The notes: generated by a model not told the origin, from the sequence alone. A stretch of DNA of 64,000 nt from Bacillota bacterium (GCA_023391875.1 JAEWAB010000002.1:124001-188000), one strand, 5' to 3'; positions 17,043 to 26,173 are shown, counted from the stretch's first letter. Numbers and translations are program-made.

Positions 17043-19322
17043 ATGAGAAAAATAGCATCAATTCTTCTATGCGTGCTGCTCACTTTTTCTTTTTTACTGG
17101 CAGCTCCACTGCCGGTACGTGCAGAAGAAACCGACCCAATACCCGTTGCTCAATTTGTTGCGGACAGCCATGTGTTGATGACACGAGCCGATGGGCGTAT
17201 CCTCGGCTGGGGCGATAACACTTACGGCCAGCTCGGGCTAGGCGAAGAAAGTGAGAAAAGCTACACCACGCCCGTTGAGATTACCTTTTTTAAGGACAAG
17301 GGTAAAATCAAACAAATTGCCGCGATTAAGGACACAAGCTTTGTACTGCTTAACAGCGGTGAGCTGTACAGTGCTGGCAGCGGCACCTACGGCAAGCATG
17401 GCCAAGGCGATACCTATGATAAAACAGAGTGGGGGCGCGTCGGCGGCGAGCTAAAATTTAAGAAGCTCTACACCAACGGTGCCGCCGAGTTTTGTCTGGC
17501 CGAAGATTATAATGGCTCGCTGTATGCTTGGGGCAAAAACAGCGATGGGCAGCTGGGGGTGGGTGACACAAACGCTCGCACCAGCCCGACACTTGTAAAA
17601 GCCAGTGCAAATATAAAGGAAATTTGGCTTGGCGAAACCTATGCTGAATACATAGACCTTGATAATAACGTATATTATTGGGGGACATTCAATGGCGGGC
17701 AGGATGGATTGCAGTACTCGTATAACGTTATTCATCACTCACAATATCGTTGGTCGGATGGTTCAGGGTATAATGCAGATGAAACATCTACCACAATAAA
17801 AGCTATTTCTACTGCATCGACGCCTAAGCTTACACTTTATACTCTAGGGGCATTGCCTCCCAATCAGAGTAGGCCATCAATTGATAGGGGTGAAACAGGA
17901 ACATGGTATACATACTCATGGAATACTAAATCACTTCTTGTCACTAATACATCTGCATTAACAAACATCCATGCTGGATCAGCGCATAGCCTTTTAGTAT
18001 ACAACGGTCTTATTTACGGTTGGGGAGACGTCAGTAAAAAACAATTAGCAACCCAAGGGCAAGTTTCTGCTCCCACTGTAATTACAGCAGTCAACGAATT
18101 AATATCCAACCAAAAAACATTAGGCGTAGATTTGACTAATATCTTTGTTGACCGAAATAGCAACTATCTAACATTTTCTGATGGCAGCGTATGGGTGTGG
18201 GGCGACAACAGCTTCAACAAGTCTGGCATTTCCGGTGCTCCTTTAAACATTAGTACCCCATCTAAAATAGACGCGCTGCAAGATAAGATGGTCGTGAAGG
18301 TAGTTGCTGGTCGAGACACCAACTACTATATCACCGAAAATGGCGAAATTTACGCAACCGGCAGCAACGTCAATGGTGTATCCGGTCTCGGCGAGGACTA
18401 CAAGGACGAGGCCACCATTGATACCCCGACGAAAATAGACTATCTCGGTTTCTCCGAAACGCTCGAACCTCCTACCGCGCCGGTGCAGATTACCGTCCCG
18501 GAACGCGCAGAAGAAGAAAGTACGATAGAAGTCATGTGGGACGCTGTGCCTGATGCGACGAATTACGAGTTAAAACGTACCGTAACGATGCGTTCTAATG
18601 CCATGCAGATAACTTCAACAGCTCCAACGCTGGTGTATGACGGTGAGCAAACCGCCTACAATGATACCGCGAAGCCAGAATGGGAGAGCGTTGCATACGA
18701 GTTGCAGGCCAAGAACGCGATAGGTGATTATTCATCGCCTGTATTATCCAGCACCGTGCCGATCACGCTCAAAAGCAATGATGACGATAATGGCGGTGGT
18801 GGAAACGGCGACGGGGACAATGGAGGCGGCAACGGTGACGGTAATAACGGTGGTGGAAATGTTGTGCAGCCACCCGTCAATGTAACCGTAAATCCCCCTG
18901 ATGTAACGGTACAATCGCCGGATATACGGGTAAACACTCCTGAGATTAAGTTACCTGATTACCCCGAGATTCAGAACTATCCGAGTAACAATAGCCCACC
19001 GTCTTCTACCACCAATTCCGCACTATCCTCTTGGTTACCGACGCCCGCGCAGTTGCAGGCCTTGGGGCTTGGCGGCGGTAATACCGGCAATGCCAACATG
19101 CCGTATGTCATTACGATTCAGCCCAGCACCCCACAGTACATACAGCCACCGTCAAGCGATACAGGGAATAACACGGTGATGTACGTCATTATCTTTGTGC
19201 TTATCGCCGTAATCATCGCTATCGTCGCCTTCTTATCTGCATCAATGATCTTTAATAAGAATTCCGGCGAGCTGCACCGTATCCGATTCATGCTTTCGGA
19301 ATTATTTGATTCCAATGAATAG
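17043..19322 (+). CDS. surface-anchored RCC1-repeat protein heading the Tad pilus operon
   Basis: ATG 17043 follows AGGAAGGATG and is preferred to upstream starts because it begins the signal peptide (MRKIASILLCVLL ... VRAEE). Residues about 35-480 hold RCC1-type propeller repeats with hallmark GWGDN, YAWGKNSDGQLGVG, WVWGDNS and GLG segments. A fibronectin III-like domain follows (about 485-575), then a Gly/Asn/Asp-rich linker, a Pro/Val/Asn-rich stretch and a C-terminal membrane helix (VMYVIIFVLIAVIIAIVAF) with a short cytoplasmic tail. It overlaps the prepilin peptidase gene by 8 bp, so it belongs to the pilus operon. A role as a contact or adhesion protein is inferred. The middle of the gene is more AT-rich than its flanks. 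Confidence 0.85.
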   Translation: MRKIASILLCVLLTFSFLLAAPLPVRAEETDPIPVAQFVADSHVLMTRADGRILGWGDNTYGQLGLGEESEKSYTTPVEITFFKDKGKIKQIAAIKDTSFVLLNSGELYSAGSGTYGKHGQGDTYDKTEWGRVGGELKFKKLYTNGAAEFCLAEDYNGSLYAWGKNSDGQLGVGDTNARTSPTLVKASANIKEIWLGETYAEYIDLDNNVYYWGTFNGGQDGLQYSYNVIHHSQYRWSDGSGYNADETSTTIKAISTASTPKLTLYTLGALPPNQSRPSIDRGETGTWYTYSWNTKSLLVTNTSALTNIHAGSAHSLLVYNGLIYGWGDVSKKQLATQGQVSAPTVITAVNELISNQKTLGVDLTNIFVDRNSNYLTFSDGSVWVWGDNSFNKSGISGAPLNISTPSKIDALQDKMVVKVVAGRDTNYYITENGEIYATGSNVNGVSGLGEDYKDEATIDTPTKIDYLGFSETLEPPTAPVQITVPERAEEESTIEVMWDAVPDATNYELKRTVTMRSNAMQITSTAPTLVYDGEQTAYNDTAKPEWESVAYELQAKNAIGDYSSPVLSSTVPITLKSNDDDNGGGGNGDGDNGGGNGDGNNGGGNVVQPPVNVTVNPPDVTVQSPDIRVNTPEIKLPDYPEIQNYPSNNSPPSSTTNSALSSWLPTPAQLQALGLGGGNTGNANMPYVITIQPSTPQYIQPPSSDTGNNTVMYVIIFVLIAVIIAIVAFLSASMIFNKNSGELHRIRFMLSELFDSNE

Positions 19323-19728
19323 CGCCGATGCGGTTCCTTTCCTAGCATATATTTTTTGTTTCATTGGCGCCACCATCAGCGACCTCAAAACCTTAGAGAT
19401 ACCCAACCGTATCCCGGGGTTCTTGCTGTTGATTGGTGCCATAAAGATTGTTTTAAAGCCCGATACCCTGCTGCAGGCCGTCATAGGCCTTGTCGGTATC
19501 GGGCTTTTGCTATTACTCCCGGACTTGATAGTTGAGGGGATCGGCGGCGGCGACATCAAGCTGTGCGCTGCCGCCGCTTTTGTGATTGGCTTTGAGCGTT
19601 CGCTCATCGCACTTATACTCAGCTTCATCCCGGCGATTCTCTATGGCCTGCTGGTGAGAAAAGGGCGCGGCGGCTTTGCGCTCGCGCCCTTTTTCTTAGT
19701 AGGTTTCTTTGTTGGCTATTTGATTTGA
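19315..19728 (+). CDS. cpaA: prepilin peptidase, A24 type (CpaA/TadV)
   Basis: A 137-residue membrane protein with about five hydrophobic segments. It has the two aspartate motifs of type IV prepilin peptidases: D in ISDLKTLEIPN near residue 20 and D in GGGDIKL near 82. It cleaves the leader of Flp-type prepilins at the membrane. Size fits the short TadV class without the N-methylase half. ATG 19315 lies inside the RCC1 gene's last codons (ATGAATAG), giving translational coupling. An in-frame TTG lies at 19306. Confidence 0.88.
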   Translation: MNSADAVPFLAYIFCFIGATISDLKTLEIPNRIPGFLLLIGAIKIVLKPDTLLQAVIGLVGIGLLLLLPDLIVEGIGGGDIKLCAAAAFVIGFERSLIALILSFIPAILYGLLVRKGRGGFALAPFFLVGFFVGYLI

Positions 19729-19745
19729 CAGAAAGGACTGGTTAC

Positions 19746-20837
19746 ATGAGATTTGATGACCAAAACGAGGTCTTTAGTACACCGAAAAAGAAGAATAAGC
19801 TATTCGCCGCGGTGATGGCGCAGATAAAACGCGATAAGAGCGAACAGGCAGTTGACGATGAAGAAGAAAATGAGGAGGAAGCTGCCTCTGAAAAGCTGGA
19901 GGATTTTTTCGGCAAGGATGCCTTTGATTCTGACGGCAAACGCCCTAAAAAACCCTCTAAGCCTCTGATTGACTTCTCCGCTCTTACAAAGAACCGCCTG
20001 TATATCGGTATAGCCTGTATGGTTTTAGCGTTATTCATCGGTTTTGTTTTTGTACCGATGAGCGCTCACCTTGCCAGTATCAAGACGGTGACGGTGCTGC
20101 GCGCCAAGCAGGACATCCCGATGGGTAGTGTGATTACCGCCGACATGCTTAATCAGGTGCAAATCAGCGCACAGAATGTGCCGGAAACGATGGTCAAGGA
20201 CGCCGAGCAGGCAGTCGGGAAGTATGCAGACAAGGATATTGTGAAGGATGAAAATATCCTATCCACCAAACTGGTGGATGAGCCGCCAATCGGGGAAGAG
20301 TACCTTGCCCAGCTGCCCAACGGCGATCTTGCGGTGTCCATCAGCGTCAAGAGCTTCGCGGCGGGGCTTTCCGGTAAACTTCTACCCGGGGATATCGTGA
20401 GCGTGTATGCGAACCTTGCGAACAACAACGAGTATGATTACCGTTCATCCCTTGTATCCGAGCTGTATTACGTAGAGGTGTTATCGGTAACCAATGAGGA
20501 GATCGGCGACACCTTTAAGGCTGAGCCTGACCCTGAAAACCCTGACGAAGAACAGGACACCCTGCCGACAACAGTAACACTGCGCTGCATCAACCTCGAG
20601 CAGGCTCGCGTGCTTATCGGCTTAGAAGCGAACAGTACCATCCATCTCGCCCTCATCTGCCGCAACAACAATAACTATAAGCAGCAGCTGCTGACCGCAC
20701 AAAAGAATTATTTTGTCCTGCTTGCCGAGCAGCAGGCGCAGATGCAGCAATCCCAGCAGAATAGCGCTATACCCGGGGAGAGCACCGCGCCCGGAGACAG
20801 TGATACCTCATCGAAAGAGGAGGATGCCGATGATTGA
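19746..20837 (+). CDS. cpaB: Flp pilus assembly protein CpaB/RcpC
   Basis: ATG 19746 follows AGAAAGGACTGG. The cytoplasmic N-terminal part is highly acidic (EEENEEEAASEKLEDFF). A single membrane helix lies at about residues 85-105, then a SAF domain (about 115-190, AKQDIPMGSVITADML) and an RcpC/CpaB domain (AAGLSGKLLPGDIVSVYAN). The C-terminus is Gln/Ser-rich and disordered. In Tad systems this protein lies at the cell envelope and helps pilus assembly. The long acidic cytoplasmic extension is unusual. It overlaps the next gene by 8 bp. Confidence 0.85.
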   Translation: MRFDDQNEVFSTPKKKNKLFAAVMAQIKRDKSEQAVDDEEENEEEAASEKLEDFFGKDAFDSDGKRPKKPSKPLIDFSALTKNRLYIGIACMVLALFIGFVFVPMSAHLASIKTVTVLRAKQDIPMGSVITADMLNQVQISAQNVPETMVKDAEQAVGKYADKDIVKDENILSTKLVDEPPIGEEYLAQLPNGDLAVSISVKSFAAGLSGKLLPGDIVSVYANLANNNEYDYRSSLVSELYYVEVLSVTNEEIGDTFKAEPDPENPDEEQDTLPTTVTLRCINLEQARVLIGLEANSTIHLALICRNNNNYKQQLLTAQKNYFVLLAEQQAQMQQSQQNSAIPGESTAPGDSDTSSKEEDADD

Positions 20838-21627
20838 CGTAATTGCCGTATACGGCAGCCCTCATTCGGGGAAAGGTGCTGTGAGCCTCGCTATCGCTGC
20901 CAGTCTGGCGGCGAAGAAAAAAGAGACGATTGTGCTCAGCGGTGATCGCGTAACGCCCATGCTCAAGGTGTATGCACCGAAGGATGACATTCCGCAGAGT
21001 CTATCCGTCGGCGGCTTGCTGATGGATGCCGACCTGACCGAGAAGACCGTCACCGAGCGCGTTGTTATACACTCTAAAAGCCCTTACCTCGGATTCATGG
21101 GTATGGCAAGCAGTGAGAACATCACGACCTATGATATTCATTTCAATCCGGAGCGTATCCAGTCGCTCTTTAGCATCCTTTACCGTTACGTTGATTACCT
21201 GATTGTAGACTGCTCCTGCAATATCCTTTATGACGATATCGCCCGCCATGGGATGGAGAACGCAACCGTCATGCTGGAGCTTTTAACACCCGATATGCAG
21301 GGCTTGGAGTTCTGGCGCTCGATGCAGCCCATCTTGAAGGATGACCGCTTTTCGCAAGCACGACGCGTACCGGTGATTAACCCCGCGAAGCCGATCTCGC
21401 CGGTACGTGAGTTGCAGGAGGTGGGCAAGGCGGTGCTGGGGGAAATCAAGTACGTGCTGCCTTATTCTCATGAGGTGGAGGACCGCATGATGTGCGGCAA
21501 GCTCATCAAGTGGCTAGGGCGGCGCGAGGGTATCGCGTTTGAAAACCAACTGGAGCGGTTAGTCAAATTTGAAATATTGAAGAAAGGGCTCGGGATAACG
21601 GATGGCAGAACAAAGAAATCTCAATGA
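20830..21627 (+). CDS. CpaE/TadZ-like P-loop ATPase of the pilus locus
   Basis: ATG 20830 is preceded by AGAGGAGG at the right distance; the frame upstream overlaps cpaB and is not needed. The 265-residue product has a MinD/ParA-like fold with a P-loop GSPHSGKGAVSLA near residues 9-20 and the strand VDYLIVDCS (Walker B-like). No typical CpaE receiver domain is present. TadZ/CpaE proteins place the pilus machine at a cellular site. The P-loop departs from the usual KGGxGKT form, so ATP hydrolysis is not certain. The end overlaps cpaF by 26 bp. Confidence 0.75.
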   Translation: MIDVIAVYGSPHSGKGAVSLAIAASLAAKKKETIVLSGDRVTPMLKVYAPKDDIPQSLSVGGLLMDADLTEKTVTERVVIHSKSPYLGFMGMASSENITTYDIHFNPERIQSLFSILYRYVDYLIVDCSCNILYDDIARHGMENATVMLELLTPDMQGLEFWRSMQPILKDDRFSQARRVPVINPAKPISPVRELQEVGKAVLGEIKYVLPYSHEVEDRMMCGKLIKWLGRREGIAFENQLERLVKFEILKKGLGITDGRTKKSQ

Positions 21628-22975
21628 CCTTTTACATACGGCGTCGGGCGATACGCCGTATGCAACGGTTTTAAACGGCACTCAGGAGTATATCTCCCGC
21701 AACCAGGCGGGGTTACTGAACAAGGACGAGTTAACCGGCGAGGACATCTTAAACCTTAAAAAGCACATTGAAAACTATTTAATCAGTTACGGTATTCAAT
21801 GCCGTGGGGTCAAAAACACTACAGAGCTGGTAGATAAGTTGTATAAGGACATGGTGCAATTCTCTTTCCTTACCGACTACATCATGGATGATCGAAAGAT
21901 TGATGAGCTTGGGCTGGAGGAAATCAACATCAACTCATGGGATTGTATATTTCTTAAAACTGCGAAAAAGGGCAAATTTCGATTAAAAGAACGTTTTATT
22001 AACCCTCAACACGCTACAGATATTGTCCAGCGTATGTTAAGACATTGCAACGAGACCATCGACGATACCATGCCGTCGACACTCGGGGATATACGCGAAA
22101 ATGTGCGTATCGCGGTTTTCAAAACCCCGATACTTGATGACGAGATTGGTATAGCGGCGAGCATCCGTATCGTATCATTCTCCAATCTCGACAGGGCGGG
22201 GTTACTCAGGTACAAAACGGCCAATGAGGAAATGCTGAACTTGCTTGAAACCTTCGTACAGCGCAAGGTGAGTATCTGTTTATCGGGTGAGACTGGCTGC
22301 GGCAAGACGGGCACGGCAGGGTATCTGCTATCCTCCGTCACTCAGGACGCAACCTTCCGTGTGGTAACGGTGGAGGAAGGCAGCCGCGAGTTTGCGCTGG
22401 TTCGCCGCGATAAGGATGGCTACCCCATCAACGATGTGGTGCACCTGCTCACTAAGCCCAACAAGAAGGAAGAGTACAACATTGACCAGGACTTCCTGCT
22501 CGAACGCAACCTGCGTTTTGACCCCGATATTGTCGGTGTTGGCGAGATGCGCAGTAAGGAGAGCTTTTCGGCTGCGGAAACGAGCCTGACAAACCACACT
22601 GTGGTGACCACGATTCACGCCGACAGCGCGGAGGATACCTACGGGCGTATGGTAATTCTCGCGAAGAAGATGCATGAGTTTCAGGATGCTACCCTGTACG
22701 GCCTGATGGTAAAGGCCTTCCCCATCATAGTTTTTCAGGAAGTACTGGCTGACGGAAGCCGCAAGATTACCAAGATCATCGAGGCTGTTAGCGTAAATGG
22801 CACCGAGGTAAAATACCTCACACTATATGAATACATCGTGGAAAACAACTATGTTGACGAGGATGGGAAAGTTCATGTAATCGGCCACTTTGAAAAGAAA
22901 GATAAAATTTCAGATACGCTGCGTCAGAAGCTTATCAATCGCGGGCTTCCGAGAGCGGTGGCTGAAAAACTTTAG
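21602..22975 (+). CDS. cpaF: CpaF/TadA pilus secretion ATPase
   Basis: A GspE/VirB11-family hexameric ATPase of 457 residues, which powers Flp pilus extension (and retraction in some systems). The Walker A motif is SGETGCGKTGTAG near residues 226-238. It is followed by VVTVEEGSREFALVRR (Asp-box region), VGVGEMRSKESFSAAETSLTNHT (Walker B) and VVTTIHADSAEDTYGRM (His box). It lies in the usual Tad order between cpaE and tadB. Confidence 0.93.
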   Translation: MAEQRNLNDLLHTASGDTPYATVLNGTQEYISRNQAGLLNKDELTGEDILNLKKHIENYLISYGIQCRGVKNTTELVDKLYKDMVQFSFLTDYIMDDRKIDELGLEEININSWDCIFLKTAKKGKFRLKERFINPQHATDIVQRMLRHCNETIDDTMPSTLGDIRENVRIAVFKTPILDDEIGIAASIRIVSFSNLDRAGLLRYKTANEEMLNLLETFVQRKVSICLSGETGCGKTGTAGYLLSSVTQDATFRVVTVEEGSREFALVRRDKDGYPINDVVHLLTKPNKKEEYNIDQDFLLERNLRFDPDIVGVGEMRSKESFSAAETSLTNHTVVTTIHADSAEDTYGRMVILAKKMHEFQDATLYGLMVKAFPIIVFQEVLADGSRKITKIIEAVSVNGTEVKYLTLYEYIVENNYVDEDGKVHVIGHFEKKDKISDTLRQKLINRGLPRAVAEKL

Positions 22976-22990
22976 AAAGGAGTTCGTTTA

Positions 22991-23950
22991 TTGGAGTACA
23001 TAATAGTTGCCCTCCTCCTTTTCGTGGCCGCTGTATGCTTCTTTAACCTTAATGTTTTCAAAGGCCTAAAGAAGCTCGTTAACTCCGAAAGCGGCGTCCG
23101 GGGGCGGGTGGAACAATTCCTAAAGCAACGAAAGGAGGGTCGAAAAAATAACCTTAAACAGCGTATCGACAACATCCAAGGCCGACAGCGCGTAAACATC
23201 TGGAGCCAGAACTTTGAACAGGCCCGCCGCATTCTCGTAACCACCAATCAGGCAAGTAAGCTTAAGCTACTCAACCTGATCTGTGTGGTATTTTTCTTTA
23301 TCGGGGCGGTTCTCTCGATATTGGCGCAGAATATCCTGCTGCTGCCGGTGCTTAGCATCGGATTTACCCTTATCCCGATGTGGTACATCAAATTTAACGA
23401 GTTCCATTACATCAACCGTCTGGCAAGCGAGCTGGAAGTGGCCTTGTCAGTTATCACCACTTCCTATCTACGCACGGATAATCTTTTGCAATCAGTGGAG
23501 GAAAACCTCCACTACATCGATAGGCCGGTCAAAGATGTGTTCGCGAAGTTTTTAAACGAAGTCAAATACGTCAACGCAAACGTGTCCAGCGCCCTTGAGG
23601 CCATGAAAGGCAACTTTCAGAACAGCGTCTTTCATGAATGGTGCGATACCGTGTTCCTTTGCCTAAGTGACCGCGAGCTGAAACATAGCCTTCAACCTAT
23701 AGTCGATCAGTTCAGTGACAATAAAGACCTGCAGCAATCCATGGAAACCATTCTGCTTCAGCCTACCCGTGATTATTGTATCATCGTTGGTATCGTGCTT
23801 TTGATATTCCCTATTATGTATTTACTCAACAAGGAATGGTTCAGTATTATGGTTGATACAGTAGGCGGAAAGGTAATGATTACGGGTTTAAGTGTAATCA
23901 TCTTCTATGGTATGAATAAGGCGGTTAATATGTCCCGCCCCGTCAACTGA
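22991..23950 (+). CDS. tadB: TadB-like inner membrane platform protein
   Basis: TTG 22991 follows AGAAAGGAG. The N-terminal membrane helix (IIVALLLFVAAVCFF) and basic segment are followed by two helices (about 92-125), a T2SSF-type cytoplasmic domain (LASELEVALSVITTSYLRTDN) and two C-terminal helices. TadB and TadC form the membrane platform turned by CpaF. Length 319 is typical. Confidence 0.85.
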   Translation: MEYIIVALLLFVAAVCFFNLNVFKGLKKLVNSESGVRGRVEQFLKQRKEGRKNNLKQRIDNIQGRQRVNIWSQNFEQARRILVTTNQASKLKLLNLICVVFFFIGAVLSILAQNILLLPVLSIGFTLIPMWYIKFNEFHYINRLASELEVALSVITTSYLRTDNLLQSVEENLHYIDRPVKDVFAKFLNEVKYVNANVSSALEAMKGNFQNSVFHEWCDTVFLCLSDRELKHSLQPIVDQFSDNKDLQQSMETILLQPTRDYCIIVGIVLLIFPIMYLLNKEWFSIMVDTVGGKVMITGLSVIIFYGMNKAVNMSRPVN

Positions 23951-23975
23951 ATTTAAACAAGAAAGGCAGGTAAAA

Positions 23976-24833
23976 GTGGAAATTATTCTAATAGCCGGAC
24001 TTTTAGGTACCGGCTTGTATTTTGTGATTACCGAGTACGTCAGATTACCTTCAATTGAAGCGCGTAAGGTTATAACCTCATCCAAAATGACCAAGGATCA
24101 AAGTTTCATAAGCATGCTCTTAAAACCAATAAGAAGCTTGATTGAAAAATACTACCCTTGGAACGATTACAAGATTGAGAAGCTTGATCTTACCTTAAAA
24201 ACAGTTGGTATTCAGAAAACCGCGAAGCAGTACTGTTCAGAATCGATGTCGCAGTCGCTTTTAATCGGCGTCTTCGCAATACCTCTTTTCTTTATAAGCC
24301 CAATTGTCTCCGTAATCGGGATTGGGCTGGCCATATACAACTATTTTAGGGATATGAAAAAACCTGAAAAGCAATTGAAGGGGAAGCGAGAAAAAATCGA
24401 GGCAGAGCTGCCGAAGTTCGCGAGCACCATTTCAAACAGCCTCCGAACAACAAAGGATGTGGTTCGTATCCTTACCAGCTATCGAAAGGTATGTGGGGAT
24501 GAGCTGCGGGAGGAGCTAGACATCACACTGGCGGATATGAAGTCTGGAAACAGTGAGAACGCCCTGCGCAACTTTGAAGGACGGATCGGCAGCCCGAAGC
24601 TCTCGGAGCTGGTACGAGGGCTTCTATCGGTATTGCGCGGCGAAGATCAGGAGGGTTACTTCCAGATTAAGAACGCGGAGCTGCGCAAGGAGTATATCGA
24701 ACAGCAGAAGCGCAAGATTCTTCTTCGCCCCAGCAAAATCAGAACAGCCATTGCTTTGACAGCTGTGGCTGCTTTTATTTTGCTGATTTATGTTTTAATC
24801 TATCAAGCCTACGGTTCATATTCAACAATATAA
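23976..24833 (+). CDS. tadC: TadC-like inner membrane platform protein
   Basis: GTG 23976 follows AGAAAGGCAGG. Membrane helices lie at the N-terminus (IILIAGLLGTGLYFVI), about residues 90-125 and at the C-terminus (TAIALTAVAAFILLIYVL). A T2SSF-like segment (ELPKFASTISNSLRTTKDVVRIL) lies between. It is the partner of the preceding TadB. Confidence 0.85.
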   Translation: MEIILIAGLLGTGLYFVITEYVRLPSIEARKVITSSKMTKDQSFISMLLKPIRSLIEKYYPWNDYKIEKLDLTLKTVGIQKTAKQYCSESMSQSLLIGVFAIPLFFISPIVSVIGIGLAIYNYFRDMKKPEKQLKGKREKIEAELPKFASTISNSLRTTKDVVRILTSYRKVCGDELREELDITLADMKSGNSENALRNFEGRIGSPKLSELVRGLLSVLRGEDQEGYFQIKNAELRKEYIEQQKRKILLRPSKIRTAIALTAVAAFILLIYVLIYQAYGSYSTI

Positions 24834-24848
24834 CAGGAGGAAAATGTC

Positions 24849-25079
24849 ATGAAGTTTATTAACCAAGTTAAGAAGTTCTCCACCCACCTTTACAACAGAG
24901 GTAAAACCATTTTAATCAGTAAGAGAGGCAGCGATAGTTACGTGGCTTGGATTATTCTGATTATCGTTGCTTTTATCGGCGGTAGCCTTCTCATCGGTTT
25001 GTTTACTGGATCACTGCAAGAATGGTGGGACGCTATCGCTCAAAAAGCGACCGATCTTCTTAATTTCAAAGTGGGATAA
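24849..25079 (+). CDS. Flp-type pilin candidate (76 aa)
   Basis: ATG 24849 follows ACAGGAGG. A basic leader of about 27 residues (QVKKFSTHLYNRGKTILISK) ends in RGSDSY, followed by one hydrophobic helix (VAWIILIIVAFIGGSLLIGLF). The pattern of Gly, short polar stretch, aromatic and long helix fits class III prepilins cut by CpaA, though the classical Glu-Tyr pair is replaced by Asp-Ser-Tyr. Immediately after it comes a strong hairpin, which may raise its level relative to downstream genes. It is probably the main pilin, but this is not proven. Confidence 0.7.
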   Translation: MKFINQVKKFSTHLYNRGKTILISKRGSDSYVAWIILIIVAFIGGSLLIGLFTGSLQEWWDAIAQKATDLLNFKVG

Positions 25080-25089
25080 CCCATTCCAT

Positions 25090-25117
25090 AAGGCCTGCGC
25101 CGAAAGGCGCGGGCCTT
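25090..25117 (+). terminator. strong hairpin after the pilin gene
   Basis: AAGGCCTGCGCC, GAAA tetraloop, GGCGCGGGCCTT: a 12-bp stem with one G-T pair, followed by an AT-rich stretch without a long T-run. Partial terminator or 3' RNA-stabilising structure between pilin and minor pilin genes. Confidence 0.6.
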
Positions 25118-25154
25118 ATATAATAAGTTGGGATGTCCCGGAGAGGAACTGAAA

Positions 25155-25553
25155 ATGAGTTGGATTGCTAGAGTTAAGAAAAAACTACTCAGCCGCAGCG
25201 GTTCAGGGGAATACGTTGCGGCGCTGGTAGGCTTTATCATTTTAGTCATTGTGATTGCTACAGTGCTTGAAGTCTATGGTATCTTAATGACCAAACGGGA
25301 TTGCGAAGAGGTCGCCGGTGAAATAACACGGTACATAGAAATTAAAGGTGCGTTCGACAACTTAGCCAGATCTGAATTCGAACGGATATGTGAAGTTGAT
25401 AGGCTGGACGCAACTCTATCAGTTACTAAGAGTGGCCGTATTCAGCTGGAGGATGAATTTACGGTTACCGTTGAAACAACCGATTACATATTCACAGTAC
25501 CAGTTCATTTAAATGCAAAGGCTACTGGCCGTAGTGAGGTGTATCATAAATGA
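25155..25553 (+). CDS. TadE-like / DUF4320-type pseudopilin
   Basis: ATG 25155 follows GAGAGGAACTG. The 132-residue product has a basic leader ending GSGEY and a single membrane helix (VAALVGFIILVIVIATVLEVYG), then an extracytoplasmic alpha/beta part. The GEY before the helix resembles a class III prepilin cleavage site. It resembles the DUF4320 family seen beside Tad genes in Firmicutes (from memory). It overlaps the next gene by 4 bp. Confidence 0.7.
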   Translation: MSWIARVKKKLLSRSGSGEYVAALVGFIILVIVIATVLEVYGILMTKRDCEEVAGEITRYIEIKGAFDNLARSEFERICEVDRLDATLSVTKSGRIQLEDEFTVTVETTDYIFTVPVHLNAKATGRSEVYHK

Positions 25554-26113
25554 CAGCTGCGATAATATCGTTACCACAACGAATAAAGAAAAAGTTAAGC
25601 TCAAACAGGGGAGCCAGTCTTTATATTTGGATATTGTTTTTTCTCGTTCTTCTTGCCATTCTATATGCCGTGATCAGCGAGTATACACGCACATCCATGA
25701 TATGTACAACCATCAGAACTAATGTAGAAAAAGCCATTACCACCACGGCTACCAGTAATGCATACAACACCTACCATGGGGTGCGCGAGGGCAACAGCGG
25801 CGCTTATGAGCCGGATGGCTCCGGCGGCTGGAACGAAACGGTTACCACCGCAGATGTGGTTTATAAGCTCAGAAGCCTGATGAATCTGAAATATGAGGGT
25901 GGCGGGTATGTACATTACAACAGGGATGGTAAAGAGTTTATAATCTCAAATATCAACGTCGAGGCTGAGATCACCCCGCTGGGTAATAACAAGAAGCAAA
26001 GCACCTACCATACCACCTGTTTAGTTGAGGTTCCTTTCTCGCTGGGGTTTGATTATCTGCCCAATATACGTGTTAATATGGACCTTCATTCTACCTATGT
26101 ACCGAGGTTTTAA
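25550..26113 (+). CDS. minor pilin-like membrane protein (187 aa)
   Basis: A basic leader (LPQRIKKKLSSNRGAS) is followed by one membrane helix (LYIWILFFLVLLAILYAVIS) and a 140-residue extracytoplasmic domain with Tyr- and Gly-rich loops. Shape and place fit a second TadE-like minor pilin. It is the last gene of the pilus operon, before a palindromic hairpin and a change to AT-rich sequence. Confidence 0.65.
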   Translation: MTAAIISLPQRIKKKLSSNRGASLYIWILFFLVLLAILYAVISEYTRTSMICTTIRTNVEKAITTTATSNAYNTYHGVREGNSGAYEPDGSGGWNETVTTADVVYKLRSLMNLKYEGGGYVHYNRDGKEFIISNINVEAEITPLGNNKKQSTYHTTCLVEVPFSLGFDYLPNIRVNMDLHSTYVPRF

Positions 26114-26119
26114 GTAATA

Positions 26120-26147
26120 GCAGGCAAACTGTATATAGTTTGCCTGC
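26120..26147. terminator. perfect hairpin at the end of the pilus operon
   Basis: GCAGGCAAACT, GTATAT loop, AGTTTGCCTGC: a perfect 11-bp stem 6 bp after the stop codon. It is followed by AAAAATG rather than T's on the plus strand, so it is a probable but not classical terminator. Confidence 0.55.
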
Positions 26148-26173
26148 AAAAATGTAATTATTATGGCATATTA

